NCBI GenBank assembly: GCA_033398695.1
Contig: CM065804.1
Location: forward strand, 122,445,501-122,509,500
Source: Orobanche coerulescens
Taxonomy: Eukaryota; Streptophyta; Magnoliopsida; Lamiales; Orobanchaceae
Length of the DNA: 64,000 nucleotides
Reading direction: 5' to 3'
The notes under the pieces are model-generated. The model was not told the DNA's origin. It made no database searches and saw nothing but the letters and a program-made list of their open reading frames with translations. Both the position numbers and the translations under genes were made by a program. Shown one piece after another: positions 22,440 to 34,054 of this stretch (positions are counted from its first letter, which is position 1; each line of letters opens with the position of its first letter).

Positions 22440-23493
22440 TCTGCAGCCTGGCCTACGGCCGCTTCATTTCTGACCAATCAGATCTCGTCTCCGATGGGAT
22501 CGACGCCTCCAAGTTCACCAGCTCATTTGGCTCCCCATAGCGGAGGAGGAGACCTGCGAGCAGACCTACGGATTCATGCCGTGTACCTCCACCACACTCG
22601 GAAACCTCTTCTTAATTCTGCTGTATGGTTATCTAATGCTCCTCGCCGCAACTTCTCTCTCCGCCGACAGTGAGCAACTGCTTGAGATCCTCGGACCTGG
22701 ACTTTTCGGCGGACTTTTCCTTCTGATACTAGGAGCACTTCCTGATGCTATGCTTATTTTCGGTAACTCCACCCCCTCCCCCCTGCTTTTTTTTTTAAAA
22801 TACAAATGTCATGTTTTGAAAGTTATGCTCTGAATTGCGTTTGGATTTAAGGATTGGGGCTTTTAGGAGAATATGATTGCATAGAAGATTTCAATAACTA
22901 ACTATGAGTTCAAAAATTAAAAATCTACCAGAACATGAATTTCTCAACATCTCAATGGATTTGCGACTTAAAAAAGTGCTGATTTTTGTTTTAATCTCAG
23001 TCTCTGGGCTATCTGGAAGCACAAAAGTTGCTCAAAGTCAGGTATCAGTTGGAATGGGGCTTCTAGCTGGGTCAACAATGATGCTACTTACTGTAATTTG
23101 GGGTACCTGTATTCTTGTTGGAAAGTGCGATATAGAAAATAATGTCGCCATAGACTCTCGAGACACGAAAGGCTTCGTCAGTTTTACTGGTTTCTCTCTT
23201 ATTTTTTCCTCCAAGGGTTTCATGGCAGTATTTGTAGTTTATAACAAAATTTGCTTAAGTTGCTTTAACACTTGGAGATCTTCCATTTTACTTATTGGTG
23301 CGAGTTAAGGCGTCGATCGATATCTGGACGAGCTATGCAGGCATTATTATGGCTGTATCTGTGATTCCCTTCATGGTAGTCTAATTACCACAAATGCTGC
23401 ATTCCAATTCAGAAAGGCACTTGGCTGTCTTGATTGGTCTTATCACTTCCGTTTCACTACTAATATCTTATTGTCTTTACCAGGTATTATGGG
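22440..23493 (+). pseudogene. NCL: Captured NCL-type Na+/Ca2+ exchanger gene fragment
   Basis: Three exon pieces can be read. Exon a (to 22762) gives SDLVSDGIDASKF, then ETCEQTYGFMPCTSTTLGN and LLEILGPGLFGGLF...GALPDAMLIF. The intron at 22763-23000 has canonical GT...TTTTAATCTCAG ends and joins F-VSGLSGSTKVAQSQ. Exon b (23001 to about 23189) gives VSVGMGLLAGSTMMLL and TKGF. Exon c (about 23297-23493) gives SIDIWTSYAGIIMAVSVIPF and RHLAVLIGLITSVSLLISY. This is the N-terminal exchanger domain of plant EF-hand NCL exchangers, which move Ca2+ against Na+ across membranes. The EF-hand part is missing and stops occur (near 22543 and 23382), so it is a captured fragment. Introns show that DNA, not cDNA, was captured. 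Confidence 0.88.
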
Positions 23494-24156
23494 TAGTTTG
23501 AATATTAGATTTGCCTTCTTGTCTTCATTGCCATATATCTGGGCTTCTATTATATTTATCGTTTCATTGCTTTTTTTTTTCAAATAAAATGTAGGGGCAA
23601 GATTAGAGCAAATTGCTTTTTTACGACACTAACTTTTAGTGTTTTTCAATAATAGGCCAAAATTTTTCGGGCTTTCAGTTTTAGGACAATATCTATAAAA
23701 TTGATCATTTCCAGGCCATATTTGGGCCCGACCGGGCTAACTCAATTTTATTTGGCCCGATGCCACGTGGCTCTGCCAGCTAAGCAATACAGTTATCACA
23801 TTAAATAAATTAAAAAGTAAAATTAATAATTCTATTGCAAATACAGAAGCTAAGTTGTTCAAAAAACAAAAAATTCAATCGGCTGCCCCCAAAAACAGAA
23901 GAACCCTAGTCCCAAATCCATTGCAACTGTGGTGAAAGAAAGCTGAAGCAAGGTCCACGCGACGATGGTGAGACTGCGGGAGAAGAAAAACATTAATAGA
24001 CCACCACCCATGTGATGTACAGTAAGTTATTTGCAATTGCTTTTTATGCTTGGGGTTTTGAAAAGTGGGGTTTTGACGTGGGTTTTGAGAATGGGAATGA
24101 GGTTTTGGATCTACTTGGAAATTTCCAGAATATATATTAAATATTAATGTGTTTTA

Positions 24157-24576
24157 TTGTATTCTGAAATTGTTACTATGGTGAGCATTGGGTGGTTTTC
24201 ATTGTATTATTTTTTGGTTTGTATTGTTGCAGAGCCTTTAGGTGTTTATCTATCAGTTGTCTTGAAATATGGAGGAACATTAGTGCAGTCAACTAGTGCA
24301 AAATATGTTGGGGGAAGCAAAATTGTGCTAGACCATGTTATAGTTAAGCAGATTAGCATGAATTCTCTAAAAAATACTATTGAGCAGTGGCTTTTAATAA
24401 CTGGGGAACCAAAGATTTATATAATAAGTAACAATACTTTTAAGCGTGATCAGAGTCAAAGGAGAACTAGGGGCACGCATGTCGCAGTTCACCTCGTTGG
24501 GACTCAGGTGGTTCTAACACGTGCTATTTACAGTTTTGAAAATCCCGTTTGGAACCAAAGTTTCAGATTTACTTAA
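24157..24576 (+). pseudogene. Captured fragment: possible MULE N-terminal domain joined to a C2-domain (PLD-like) piece
   Basis: A 139-codon open frame. The middle (VVLKYGGTLVQSTSAKYVGG...VKQISMNSL, about 24255-24370) recalls the N-terminal domain of plant MuDR-type proteins. The end (THVAVHLVGTQVVLTRAIYS, then FENPVWNQSFRF) recalls the first strands of a C2 domain such as that of plant phospholipase D. It stops right where the domain should continue. The two halves belong to unrelated proteins, so this would be a chimeric frame. Both assignments come from short motifs. Confidence 0.45.
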
Positions 24577-24595
24577 TTACAAAAAAAAAACATAG

Positions 24596-24768
24596 CTAAC
24601 TTTCAAAGCTACAAAATACCCCTATAGTTCAGTGTTAAAATTGGAGAGCTAACTTTAATATTTTTACAAAATATGAAGGGGAGTTTTGAAAAGTTTTTTG
24701 CTTCTGAAGGGGTAAATTATAAACAAACCAAGATATCGGGAGGTAATTTTTGTAGTTCTGAAAGTTAG
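24596..24768. mobile_element. MITE-like element with about 25-bp inverted ends
   Basis: CTAACTTTCAAAGCTACAAA at 24596 is matched in inverse by TTTTGTAGTTCTGAAAGTTAG ending at 24768. About 173 bp, AT-rich, non-coding, flanked by runs of A and T. It lies directly after the C2-like fragment. Confidence 0.6.
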
Positions 24769-24851
24769 ATTTTTTTTTTTTGTACTTAGGTTAAACCTCA
24801 AGGGTAACTTTCGTAATGAACCCTTATTGATACTATGTGCTTATTTCCTTA

Positions 24852-25676
24852 GTAGGCTTCTCATGAAACTATGCACTTAGTACTTGAAACTCTGCAAGCA
24901 GCTGTGACATCTGGTTAGTACAAGTGGAGTTTACGACTCAACTTCAAGTTTGATATCGAGATGGGCTCCGATTTTGATCTCAATTCATTAGAAGCTCAGT
25001 TTGTGTTCCTTTTCATTTTATAGGCCATGAAGTTGCAGCATCAATTGAGCCAGTTATATCTCCTATCATGCTTAACATGTGGGCTTCTCATGTTTCGGAT
25101 CCTTTCATCAGTATTGATGCTCTAGAGGTCGTGGAGGTATTTGGTTTTTGAAATTTCTCATGATTAACAAATTAAAAGTTCCATAAAATGAAACTGTTAA
25201 ATTTCAATGTATTTCGGTAAAGGATATTATATAATCTGTCTTTTTGAGCTTTTCAGCCTATAAAAAGGCTCCTAGATGTATTCATCCTTTGGCTTCTCGA
25301 CTTTACCATATATCGGGCCAATTCTCAGTAATGTAAGTAAACTTTACCCATTGCTTACAGTAAAAATAAAATCAAACAAATTGAAGTTTTACTTTTTTTT
25401 TCTCTCATTATACTGTCTACATTTCAACCACAACAGCAACCCGATGGCTTAGTTGCTGGCTCTCTGGATCTTGTTACAATATTAGTGAAGGTTAGAACTG
25501 TTTTTTACATTACGACAGGTGTTTGCAATATGATTGAAAGAGTTCTTGGGATTGTAATTTGTATTATTTGGCAGAATGCTCCTATTGAAGTATTGATGTG
25601 TTAAAAGCAGCGTATCAAGTTTCATTTGAACATGTTGTTAGAATAATCCTTCAGAGTAATGACCACAGCGAGATGC
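24852..25676 (+). pseudogene. Captured importin-9-type karyopherin gene fragment, five exons
   Basis: Five exon pieces with intron-like breaks read as consecutive parts of an importin-beta family protein: ASHETMHLVLETLQAAVTSG (24852-24913), HEVAASIEPVISPIMLNMW and VSDPFISIDALEVVE (about 25024-25136), KKAPRCIHPLASRL (about 25258-25331), QPDGLVAGSLDLVTILVK (about 25436-25490), and NAPIEV...VLKAAYQVSFEHVVRIILQS (25575-25676). These match the HEAT-repeat region of plant importin-9 as I remember it. Importin-9 carries cargo into the nucleus. Donor and acceptor sites are still visible at most borders. A frameshift lies near 25600 and both ends of the gene are missing. Confidence 0.8.
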
Positions 25677-25730
25677 CGGTTATTTCTACTCCGTCTTAAC
25701 ATAAAGTCGCCTGTAATTAGTTTCTAGGAA

Positions 25731-25975
25731 TTAATTGCCAAAACTACCCCCGAGGTTTGGCTTAATTACTTTTAAAATTACAGAAGCCACCCTTGAAGTT
25801 TTATCTATCTTATATCGTGCGCCAACCATTACATAATGATTTTGTTGATGTCATCGTATATTTTACAATTACACCCCTCAACTTCTCCAAATATTACAAT
25901 TAGCTCCACCTTCGCCTGTCTAATTTGTGATATTTAGAAAAAGTTGAGGGATGTAATTGTAAAAATATAAGGTGA
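25731..25975. mobile_element. MITE-like hairpin
   Basis: TATATTTTACAATTACACCC at 25857 is matched in inverse by GATGTAATTGTAAAAATATA ending at 25969, with a further inner match (CTCAACTTCTCCAAATAT against ATATTTAGAAAAAGTTGAG). The flank TGCCAAAACTACCCCCGAGG (from 25737) may be part of the same element. Confidence 0.55.
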
Positions 25976-26281
25976 AAAGTTGGAGTTTCTTGTATTAATT
26001 TATTTGTAATTATTATTATTATTACCTGCAAATAAACAAGATCGTATTTCGTATAGTTACTCTACTTTTTCAGTTTTCTCCCTTATGAATTCCGAAAAAT
26101 AAAAAGAAAAACATGTTTCTTGCGATGATACATCTCTAAATTTTTTAGTATACTTGCTTGATGTCTTGGGGAACAAATAAACTTGTGTATCTATGTGTCG
26201 GTGTATAATTGTTATACTTGGTGATTCTTGAAAAGTTGTTATTCTCTAGTTTGAATTTCTTTAAATTTATTTTATATACAG

Positions 26282-26509
26282 GTGAGGGTAGCTCTTGAAA
26301 GAAGAATATTTTTGAAAAATGCAGAGGCTGTAGTGCAAAGGCGGATTATTTGGTCAGATTTGACTCATGAAATGAAAATAGAGTTCTTGGTGTTTAAGAT
26401 ACTTTTTGGACATGTAATTGTTCTGTATAGTTATATGTATAATTGTACTTGCATATGGATGTATAATTGTACTTATATATGGATGTGTATTTGGTTGGTT
26501 GTTTATTGA
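26282..26509 (+). pseudogene. Short captured exon-like fragment, perhaps an augmin subunit
   Basis: An acceptor-like ATATACAG precedes [35 protein letters not shown] (about 26283-26390). The wording is similar to a region I recall from plant augmin subunit 6 (microtubule nucleation), but the match is short and recalled from memory. After about 26395 the frame runs into low-complexity TATATGG repeats and ends. Confidence 0.35.
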
Positions 26510-26559
26510 AACTTTCTTGTTATTTTAAATTGAATTTGCAAATTATCATTAGAAAAAAG

Positions 26560-27100
26560 ATACGACGGTGATTTAAATAGGGTAGTTACATTATTTATAA
26601 ATGTATATAAATGACGCGACAAAGCGTCACAAATAGTGTATTGTGACACATGGAAGTGTCACTAAATGAGGTGGTTACGTTAGTTATAATATTTTTGGTG
26701 GCGCGAGAAAATGTTACTAAAATACATTATTGTGACCCTAGTTAGCGTCACCAAATAGTGTTACAAAAGAATAAACGTGTCACAATAGACATTTGTAGTG
26801 ACACTTTTAGTGTCACAATATATAAAAAAGTGTCACAACAGATATATGTTATGACGTCTTGAAAGTATCACAATATATAAAAAAGTGTAACAATAGATAT
26901 CTGTTGTGGCGCCTTGGAAGTGTTACAATATATAAAAAAGTGTCACAATAGATATCTGTTGTGTCGCCTTGAAAGTGTCACAATAATGGGCTATTGAAAC
27001 GCCAAATCAGGTGACGCTTTTGAAAAGCGTCACTATAGCAAAAGCGTCACAATAGACTACATATTGTGATGTTTTTTAGCGTCACTATAGTCATTTTTTC
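26560..27100. repeat. Right sub-terminal repeat array of CACTA 1
   Basis: Repeated words GTGTCACAATA, GCGTCACAATAG and their inverses. A degenerate tandem block of about 60 bp (AAAAAGTGTCACAATAGATA...) is repeated three to four times between 26800 and 26990. Such arrays are the expected transposase-binding zones of CACTA elements. Confidence 0.8.
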
Positions 27101-27111
27101 TAGTAGTGATT

Positions 27112-28161
27112 TCTATCCGAGCCACCTTCCTGAATGAATTCATCCTCAAGGAAGTGCACTTGTAGAGCCACAACGACCCCATGGTCTTCTGGAATGTAGA
27201 ATAGATAACCCATCGAGTCCTCTGGGTATCCTATGAAACGTCCCTTGGCGGACCTCGTTTCCAGTTTGTCCACCTTAGCCTTCTTGACATAGGTTGGACA
27301 TCCCCAAATCCTTATGTGATTAAGACTTGGTTTCTTACCTTTCCACATCTCATGCAGAGTGATAGGAATGGATTTGGAAGGACATATATTAAGGATATAG
27401 GTAGCGGTAAGTAGGGCGTACCCCCACAGGTAAATTGGTAAATCAGTATAATTCAACATGGAGTGGACCATGTCCAACAAAGTCCGATTTCTCCTTTCTA
27501 AAACACCATTTAACTGCAGGGTTCCTGGCGGCATGAATTGTGAAACTATTCCATGTTCCTTAAGGAACTCATCAAACTCTGTGCTCATATATTTGCCGCC
27601 TCGGTCTGACTGAAGTGCTTTGATATGACATCCAGTCTATTTTTAAACTAGGGCCTTAAATTCTTTGAATTTAGTGAAGGCTTCAGATTTATGTTTCATC
27701 AAGTACACAATCCCATGCCTAGTATGATCATCTGTGAACGTTATGAAATATTGATATCCATCTCGGGATGCTTCCAAAGCACCACAAACATTAGTATGTA
27801 CCAACCCAAGTTTCTCAGTAGCCCTTTCAAATGTCCCCGTGAAGGGGGACTTAGTCATCTTGCCTCTAAGGCAGGATTCACAAGTTGGATAGGGTTCTTC
27901 ACCCAATGTACTTAAAAGTCCATCTTTGTCCATTTTGTGAACCTTGGTCTGACCAACATGACCAAGTATAAGGTGCCACTTAAGAGCTTGATTAGTATCA
28001 TGCCTACCACTTTTTCTAGTTATAGTGTTCACTGCTGATTTATTTTGTAAGTTCAGATGATATAAACCATTCAACAATGTAGCTGTGCCAACCAATTTAT
28101 TTCGAAAATAAATTTTACAACTACCATTGCCAATGAAGAAAGAAAATCCTTTACGGTCCAA
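27112..28161 (-). pseudogene. Ty1/copia integrase (minus-strand copia)
   Basis: The minus strand encodes the H-H-C-C finger (HLILGHVGQTKVHK...CESCLRGK, about 27995-27850), the core (LGLVHTNVCGALEASRDGYQYF, LQSDRGGKYMSTEF, NGVLERRNRTLLDM) and the C-terminal region KPSLNHIRIWGCPTYVK ending QVHFLEDEF at 27150. The first catalytic aspartate, normally HTDVCG, is asparagine here (HTNVCG, near 27793). In-frame stops lie near 27640 and 27630. The frame runs up to the CACTA insertion at 27108. Confidence 0.92.
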
Positions 28162-28332
28162 GACTGGAATGGATACAATGTTTTTATGCCCCTTGGGAAA
28201 AACCAGTACTTAATCTAACGTCAAAATAAAACCAGATTCCAAACCCAGTAGGAGTGATCCAATATTGGTTGCCTCAACACTTTGTCCGCTTCCGAGAGTG
28301 ACCATCACTTCCCCAGCTTCAAGCTGACTACT

Positions 28333-29313
28333 TCATTCTAAATCCTGATTTATTCTATAAATATGAGAAGTAGCACCTGAATCCAGAATCAATGAAGAAG
28401 AATATACAGTAGCGGGAAAATTGGTTTCAAAAATAAAAAGTTCCGTACGTGATGACCCATTGATCTTGGGACAAGTCCTATGCCGGTGTCCCAGCTCACC
28501 GCATTCAAGACATTTGTTCGTAGGTTTAGGAACGCCTGCCTTCTGAACCTTTAGGGCCTTGCCCTTGCCTTTCTGCACCCCTTTCTTGGGTTTATACTAC
28601 TCATAGGTCTTTTTCTTCTTGTTCTTGGACCTTCGAGGCCCAGAAGAAATCATTAGAGCAGACTCGCTCGGCTTAGTCTTCATGTTAGACTGTGCCGTCA
28701 CCAGTTTGTTCATTAACCCAGCTAATGTACACGAAATTTCATTACAGTTGAAAATTGTTACAAACTGCATGAAGGAGTCAGGTAGAGATTGACGGATGAG
28801 ATCAATTTAAAGGGATAAATCCGTGTGAAAGTTGAGCACCTCGAGCCTCTCAATCATAGAGATCATCTTGAGGACATGGTCTCCCAATTTCTCCCCTTCC
28901 TTCATCCTAGCACTAAATAACTGCTCCGATATCTTATATCTAGTAGTCCTATTGTGCTCTCCATAAAGCTCGACCAAGTGTGTGAGAATCTGCCTAGCAA
29001 AAGTTATTTTCTCGTGCGCTCTCTGCAGCTCATTAGTCATTGAGCCCATCATAAAGCCGACCAGCACATCATCCTTGACCCATTTTTCATGGATGTCAAT
29101 TTCTTCCTGATTACCCCTAGTCCGAACTGGAGTCGGTGGAATATCCACCTCTAAGACGTATCCCAGAGACTCCATGCTGAGTACAATCATCAGATTCCGC
29201 AACCAGCCAACAAGTTGGGGCAGTAAGGAGATTCTTTTCAAGTAGTATCGCAAGTGGGTTCTTTGCCATTTTAAGAGAGATATTGTTTCGTTTCTCTGCA
29301 TTGATTTAGACAT
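28333..29313 (-). pseudogene. Ty1/copia gag and protease (minus-strand copia)
   Basis: The minus strand opens with MSKSMQRNETISLLKW at 29313 and shows the copia gag region LMIVLSMESLGYVLE, DVLVGFMMGSMTNELQRA and ISEQLFSARMKEGEKLGDHVLKM. A zinc knuckle CLECGELGHRHRTC follows at about 28508-28467, then the protease motif ILDSGATSHIY near 28385. In-frame stops are at about 28806, 28597 and 28335. Gag and pol form one polyprotein in this family. The start ATG is plausible but unproven. Confidence 0.9.
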
Positions 29314-30230
29314 GATTGAATTAGTGACTTGTTTTATTATGACCGAGTATAGAATTTAAGGGCTTGTATAATTCTTGTCTCAGCTCCCACTAATTTTATC
29401 GGAATTACACACTCCCATGTTATAACCCGGAAGTCATGGTTAGATTGACTTCTTAGTGGTGATCGAGTTCTTTACAAATTTTAACAGACGTAACCTGTCA
29501 GGTTTCTTGCCTATTAATTTCTGTAAAGTGGTGTCCAACACCAACCCATCCAATGTATGATTCGATCTTCTTTTACCCCTACATGCCCTCAACCTATTAG
29601 GTTTCTTGGCAATCCAGACTATCTAAGTTGTTGACCATCAACATCTAACAGTCTGACTATTGAATCTCGCTCAGCAACCTATCAGGTTTTTAGGGCGAAA
29701 TTTATCACCAACCGAAGGCATATAATGCACTCAAGAATTTTTCAACCTCTACCAAATGCACTACCCTGATAACTCGGAAGCATAGCACACCAGCTCGTAA
29801 CCTTTTTCAAACTTAATCTGTTTGTTGTTAGGAGAATTTCGCGATTAACGTTACACTTTCCACATTAATTCAATTATAAGCATGTTTGTGTTTGTCAATC
29901 ATTCAAAATGAAAAACAGTAAATAGCAACCTAGTTACGACCAACATGCAGTTTATGGACCGTTCCAAGAACAAAAACATCGTAATCTAATTACATGTCTT
30001 CGGTCTTGAATCTTCGTCTTCTCGAGCGGATCTTCCTCCGGTCTTCATCATTACATATAAATTTTATATTTGAAAAACTACATCCTATACAAATATTTCT
30101 AGTAAAATAAATAGGATCAAAAACGGCCTTTACAACCCAATCGAATAAAATCGAATGATTCAAAACTCGGTCCATGAACCACATCCCCATTCAAAAGTAT
30201 TCATCCAATAAATACTACATAAATGGATTG

Positions 30231-30261
<31 letters not shown>

Positions 30262-30598
30262 CCAAACAATATATATAAGCAACTATTAAATAGAATTGAT
30301 ACAATCAATTCTCACAATCAGTAAAATGAAAACGTCCAAAGTAATTCGGTCAATCACATGTATTCCATTTAATTAATTTTCCCTTATAAAATGAGATACC
30401 ATATATCATTTTAATCATATTAAATACAATTTAAAAAAGGGAATTAATTTCCAGGAATACACGAAGAAAACCAACCCTAAACAAGACGGAAGAAATTTGG
30501 ACGCGGTCCGAATAGCTGGACATGATGCGAATCTGCTGGTGCTCGGCGGCAGGCCAACACTGAGGCAGTCGCGATGCCAAGGGTTGGACCGCACGGAA
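29314..30598. other. 5' untranslated region of minus-strand copia (first part)
   Basis: Non-coding. Three short palindromic words occur: AACCTGTCAGGTT near 29498, AACCTATTAGGTT near 29592 and AACCTATCAGGTT near 29676. A (TA)n microsatellite lies at 30233-30260. A GC-richer section (30480-30598) is related to the plus-strand copia leader near 36990-37190. The region is interrupted at 30599 by a solo LTR. Confidence 0.6.
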
Positions 30599-33500
30599 TG
30601 TAACACCCCCAATCCGCTCAGGGATATTACATGCCGTAGAACCTTCCCTCAAGGTTCTACCAGGCTGGTAACAAAACCGAACGACTCAATAACGCCTTTA
30701 AGACTAAAATGACTCAGTAGACCGATTTGGTCTTTCAATAAATACATACAACTCAAATACAACTCATGCCCACGCAGGGGTCAAAATACAACCACACCCG
30801 TACAACGGGAAAAATATAGCAGCGGAAAATAAAGTAAAACTGAACCAATAAACAATGTACAGTTCCTCATGTGATTAGTATCGATCAACTTTCATCATCC
30901 TTCGTGCCGACCCTGTGTTATGCTCCAAAACCTGAATGCAAAAATAGACATCCACCCCCCAAATACTCGGGGGTTATCAAAACTCCATTGTTTTGCTAGT
31001 GCAAGAACAAAGTGCAAATACGAGCCATACAATTCACATTCCACGAATAACAATAACCAGGAATCCTCAAAAATCTAAACATAACAAAAAGTACTTCCCG
31101 AGGCAAGGATTTGGTAAAATATTCTAAAACCGAAAGGTCGCAATTCAAGGGAAACCAATTTATAAAACGGTTTATAATGCCATCGAGAGTTTTAATAGAA
31201 AGCGATTTGGATTAAGAATCCTTATCTTTCCAAAATCAATAGGGTCATTGACAAAGGTTTTGTTTTCACAAATAAAACCAACCATAATACACAAGGTTAA
31301 AACCCACGTCATGCATCCTCGACGGACATAAAATACACACGCACCCGTGAAGTTTCACTCGTGAATCCAGGTCGAAGCCATTGGAATTCCCTCCGTGGCC
31401 CCGTCGAACCCTCCCGAGGTGAGCAAACACATTCACAAAACATAAGCAACCGCACTCGTGAATCCAGGGCTATACCATTGGGCTCCCTCCGTGATCCCAT
31501 CGGACCCTCCCGAGGTGAGCGAAAAACAATCACAAAATATATACACGTAGCAGTGAAGTTTCACTCGTGAACCCAGGTCGAAGCCATTGGAATTCCCTCC
31601 GTGGTCCCGTCGAACCCTCCCGAGGTGAGCAAACACATTCACAAAACACGTACTCGCATCGCCTAGGACTGGGACGAAGCAGCAAATCCCACTCGAGGCC
31701 CCGTCGGACCCTCCCGATCTGGCTAGAAAAATACTCAAGCACCACACGTCACCTAGGACCGGGACGAAGCCACGAATCCCACTCGAGGCCCCGTCGGACC
31801 CTCCCGAGCTGGCTGCGAAATAATCAAGCACAAGTAACATATCGCACCAAGGATATCCAAACAATTCACCCAGAGGCATCAAACACTTAGCAAAACAACA
31901 CGTCAAACCACAATGCACCGAAATGAAACAATATACGTCTACACGCAAATACCAAGCGCATCATCAACACCAAACATATCCATAAGATTCACATACTCGT
32001 TCACGAATCACACCAATCACAAAACACACACGGTTTTGAAAGAGGGCCTTCAACAAGACTAACCAAATCTTTTGAAAACTCATTTCAAACAAACAAACAA
32101 ACACACCAAGACGATCACCAATCATCATATCCACAAAACAAGAATAGTATGGACAAGGTACTTGCCTCGAATAAGAACAACGCGGAGAATCGACCGAAGT
32201 AGGTTGACACGAACCGACTACGAACCCGCCGACTCCACCGATCGACAACTCGCGGTCATAAACTACGAAGGACAATAACAACAATGAAATGAAATCCATA
32301 ACACGACTCAAAGCCGTTGAATTCAAAGAACGAATGACGAAAGTTCAAGTGTTTTCCCCAAAACGGCCAAGAACACGATTCGTCCCGACAAAACACAAAA
32401 ACGGAATTCCAAGTCGAAATATGGATATACAATCCATAGAATATGTTTAACAACATTATTTAACCACAATCTATCCAACAAAAATGGATGGAAAACGAGA
32501 TCGAGAAGAAATCTCCCAAAAAGTCGATTCGAAGGAAATCAAGAAATATACTTCGATTCGACGAAGAACAATGGATTAAATGATGTTAAACAAAAGAATA
32601 CTACCAAGATTAATCATACCCATCATGAATTAATCTACAACACGGAACGAATCGGATAAAAATGCAAAAACCCCCAAATTCACGAAATTAGGGTTCTAAG
32701 GTGAGATTAACTTGATTCGCTGGATCAAAGGATGATAACGGATGATTGATCAATGATATAACCTCAAGAACTTCATGGATTTGTTGTTAAACAACATGGC
32801 TTCGCCACCTCCGAATCGCCAGCCGCGGACGGAAAAGGAAGGAAATGAAAAACGAGAGGAAATGTGACTGCTCTGTCACATTTATACTGGGCTGGACTAG
32901 CGTGTGCTAGGCTGCCGAGCTAGCGTCTTCTCGGCCTGTGCCGCGATCCGAGCCCCACGCCCTACTGACTCGGCCAGGTAGCATGCGCAGCCGTCCGGCC
33001 GTAGCGCGCACTACCTGCCGGTCGTAGCTTGCACAATGAGCAGCGATGGCGTGCACTACACCGCCGATCGTCCCGAGTCGATACTCGGTAACCCCTACGC
33101 CCGGCCCGATGGCGTCGCGAGGCGGCCCGATAGCGTGCGCTACACTGCCGGTTAAGCGCGCGCGACCTTTCGACCATGGCGTGCGCTCTGGCCGGTTCTG
33201 CCGTGCTTGCCGGCGGTGCCCGACACTTCCGGCCGTGCCGGCACTGTCGGCCATTCCTCAGCGTCATGACCCGGCGACTCGATTTAAGCGTGCGGAGCGA
33301 ACACGACGAAAAGCTCGCGGACAACATCATCGACCCGAAATGAAAACATAATGCAATAATTAATCATACGCAACCAAGAAAAGGGTCGAGACAACAATTA
33401 CAGATACGGATACCCGTAACTTTGGGTAAATTACAAAAATGGCCCAAAACGCCCGAAAATCACGATACGTGATCGAATAACCAAACCGAAGTTCACAACA

Positions 33501-33755
33501 CGTCTAACAAAGTTAAACGGACTTACGGGAAACTCGAAACAGCAGTTTCGAACGATATTCGCAAGAATCAAACTCAAGTGCGGAAAAGTCACTAAAAAGC
33601 ACGGAACTCAACAAAACGACACCGAAACGAACTCAGATGTCAAAAAGTGTAGAATTAATCATTCTCAGAATGATGAAACGGTCATGTGCGAGTCATCAAA
33701 ACGGACTTCTGCCGAAAAATAAAAAATTAACAGAAATCGAAATTACGGGTATTAC
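30599..33755 (-). mobile_element. Solo Tekay-like LTR, 3.16 kb
   Basis: On the minus strand it starts TGTAATACCCGTAATTTCG (33755) and ends GGGGGTGTTACA (30599). Flanks CGGAA (30594-30598) and CGGCA (33756-33760) form a 5-bp duplication with one mismatch. No internal region is present, so this is a solo LTR left by LTR-LTR recombination. It carries a tandem array at 31340-31830 and a GC-rich array of GTAGCGYGCACTAC-type words at 32980-33200. The several open frames inside are in LTR DNA and look like chance. Confidence 0.85.
31345..31830. repeat. Tandem array in solo LTR
   Basis: About five degenerate units of roughly 85-110 bp, with starts near 31361, 31458, 31567, 31650 and 31748. Each contains CCGTCGRACCCTCCCGAG preceded by CTCCGTGG or CTCGAGG. 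Two other family LTRs have an analogous array with a different unit at the same relative place. Confidence 0.75.
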
Positions 33756-34054
33756 ACGGCAACCCCCGGGCACTGTTTCGGGTGTCGTCCAACGGTAATA
33801 TGGTCCTCGATTTCTGACCGGATATCCAATATCCATATTTTTCAACATTCATATCTTCAATATAAATTATATTTCCATGAGATTAAAGATTTATATTTAG
33901 ACATATATTTACGAAAAATATAACAACAACGAACGAATAAACATATACCATGATTATGACAAAAATGATTCCAAATCATTCACCATATTATCAAGCATTC
34001 CAAATGCTAGAAAAATTCGTATATACGGTATCAATGACCTCGCTCCGATACCAC
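33756..34054 (-). other. Copia leader (second part) with primer-binding site
   Basis: The leader continues from the solo LTR to the 5' LTR. On the minus strand GTGGTATCGGAGCGAG (34054-34039) directly follows the LTR end CCCAACA. This matches the primer-binding site for initiator methionine tRNA used by copia elements. Confidence 0.8.

Larger units (their letters stand above)
22126..27108. mobile_element. Non-autonomous CACTA transposon carrying host gene fragments
   Basis: A 4983-bp element with terminal inverted repeats starting CACTACTAGAAAAA (left) and ending TTTTTTCTAGTAGTG (right), flanked by a 3-bp ATT duplication (22123-22125 and 27109-27111). Sub-terminal arrays of GTGACACTTT / GCGTCAC words occupy about 22140-22260 and 26600-27100. 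It lies within the copia polyprotein between the integrase end and the RT hinge, and both sides read on in frame-related sequence. No TNP2 transposase is seen. The interior instead contains pieces of at least three unrelated host genes and two MITE-like hairpins. Confidence 0.92.

Noticed and set aside
31433..31948. 171-codon minus-strand frame
   Set aside because: It runs across a tandem repeat of the solo LTR, so its repeats in protein are only repeats of DNA; no start context or homologue.
32907..33351. Overlapping open frames on both strands in GC-rich LTR DNA
   Set aside because: They lie in the palindrome array of a solo LTR, have no domain, and exist in several frames at once because stops are rare in GC-rich sequence.
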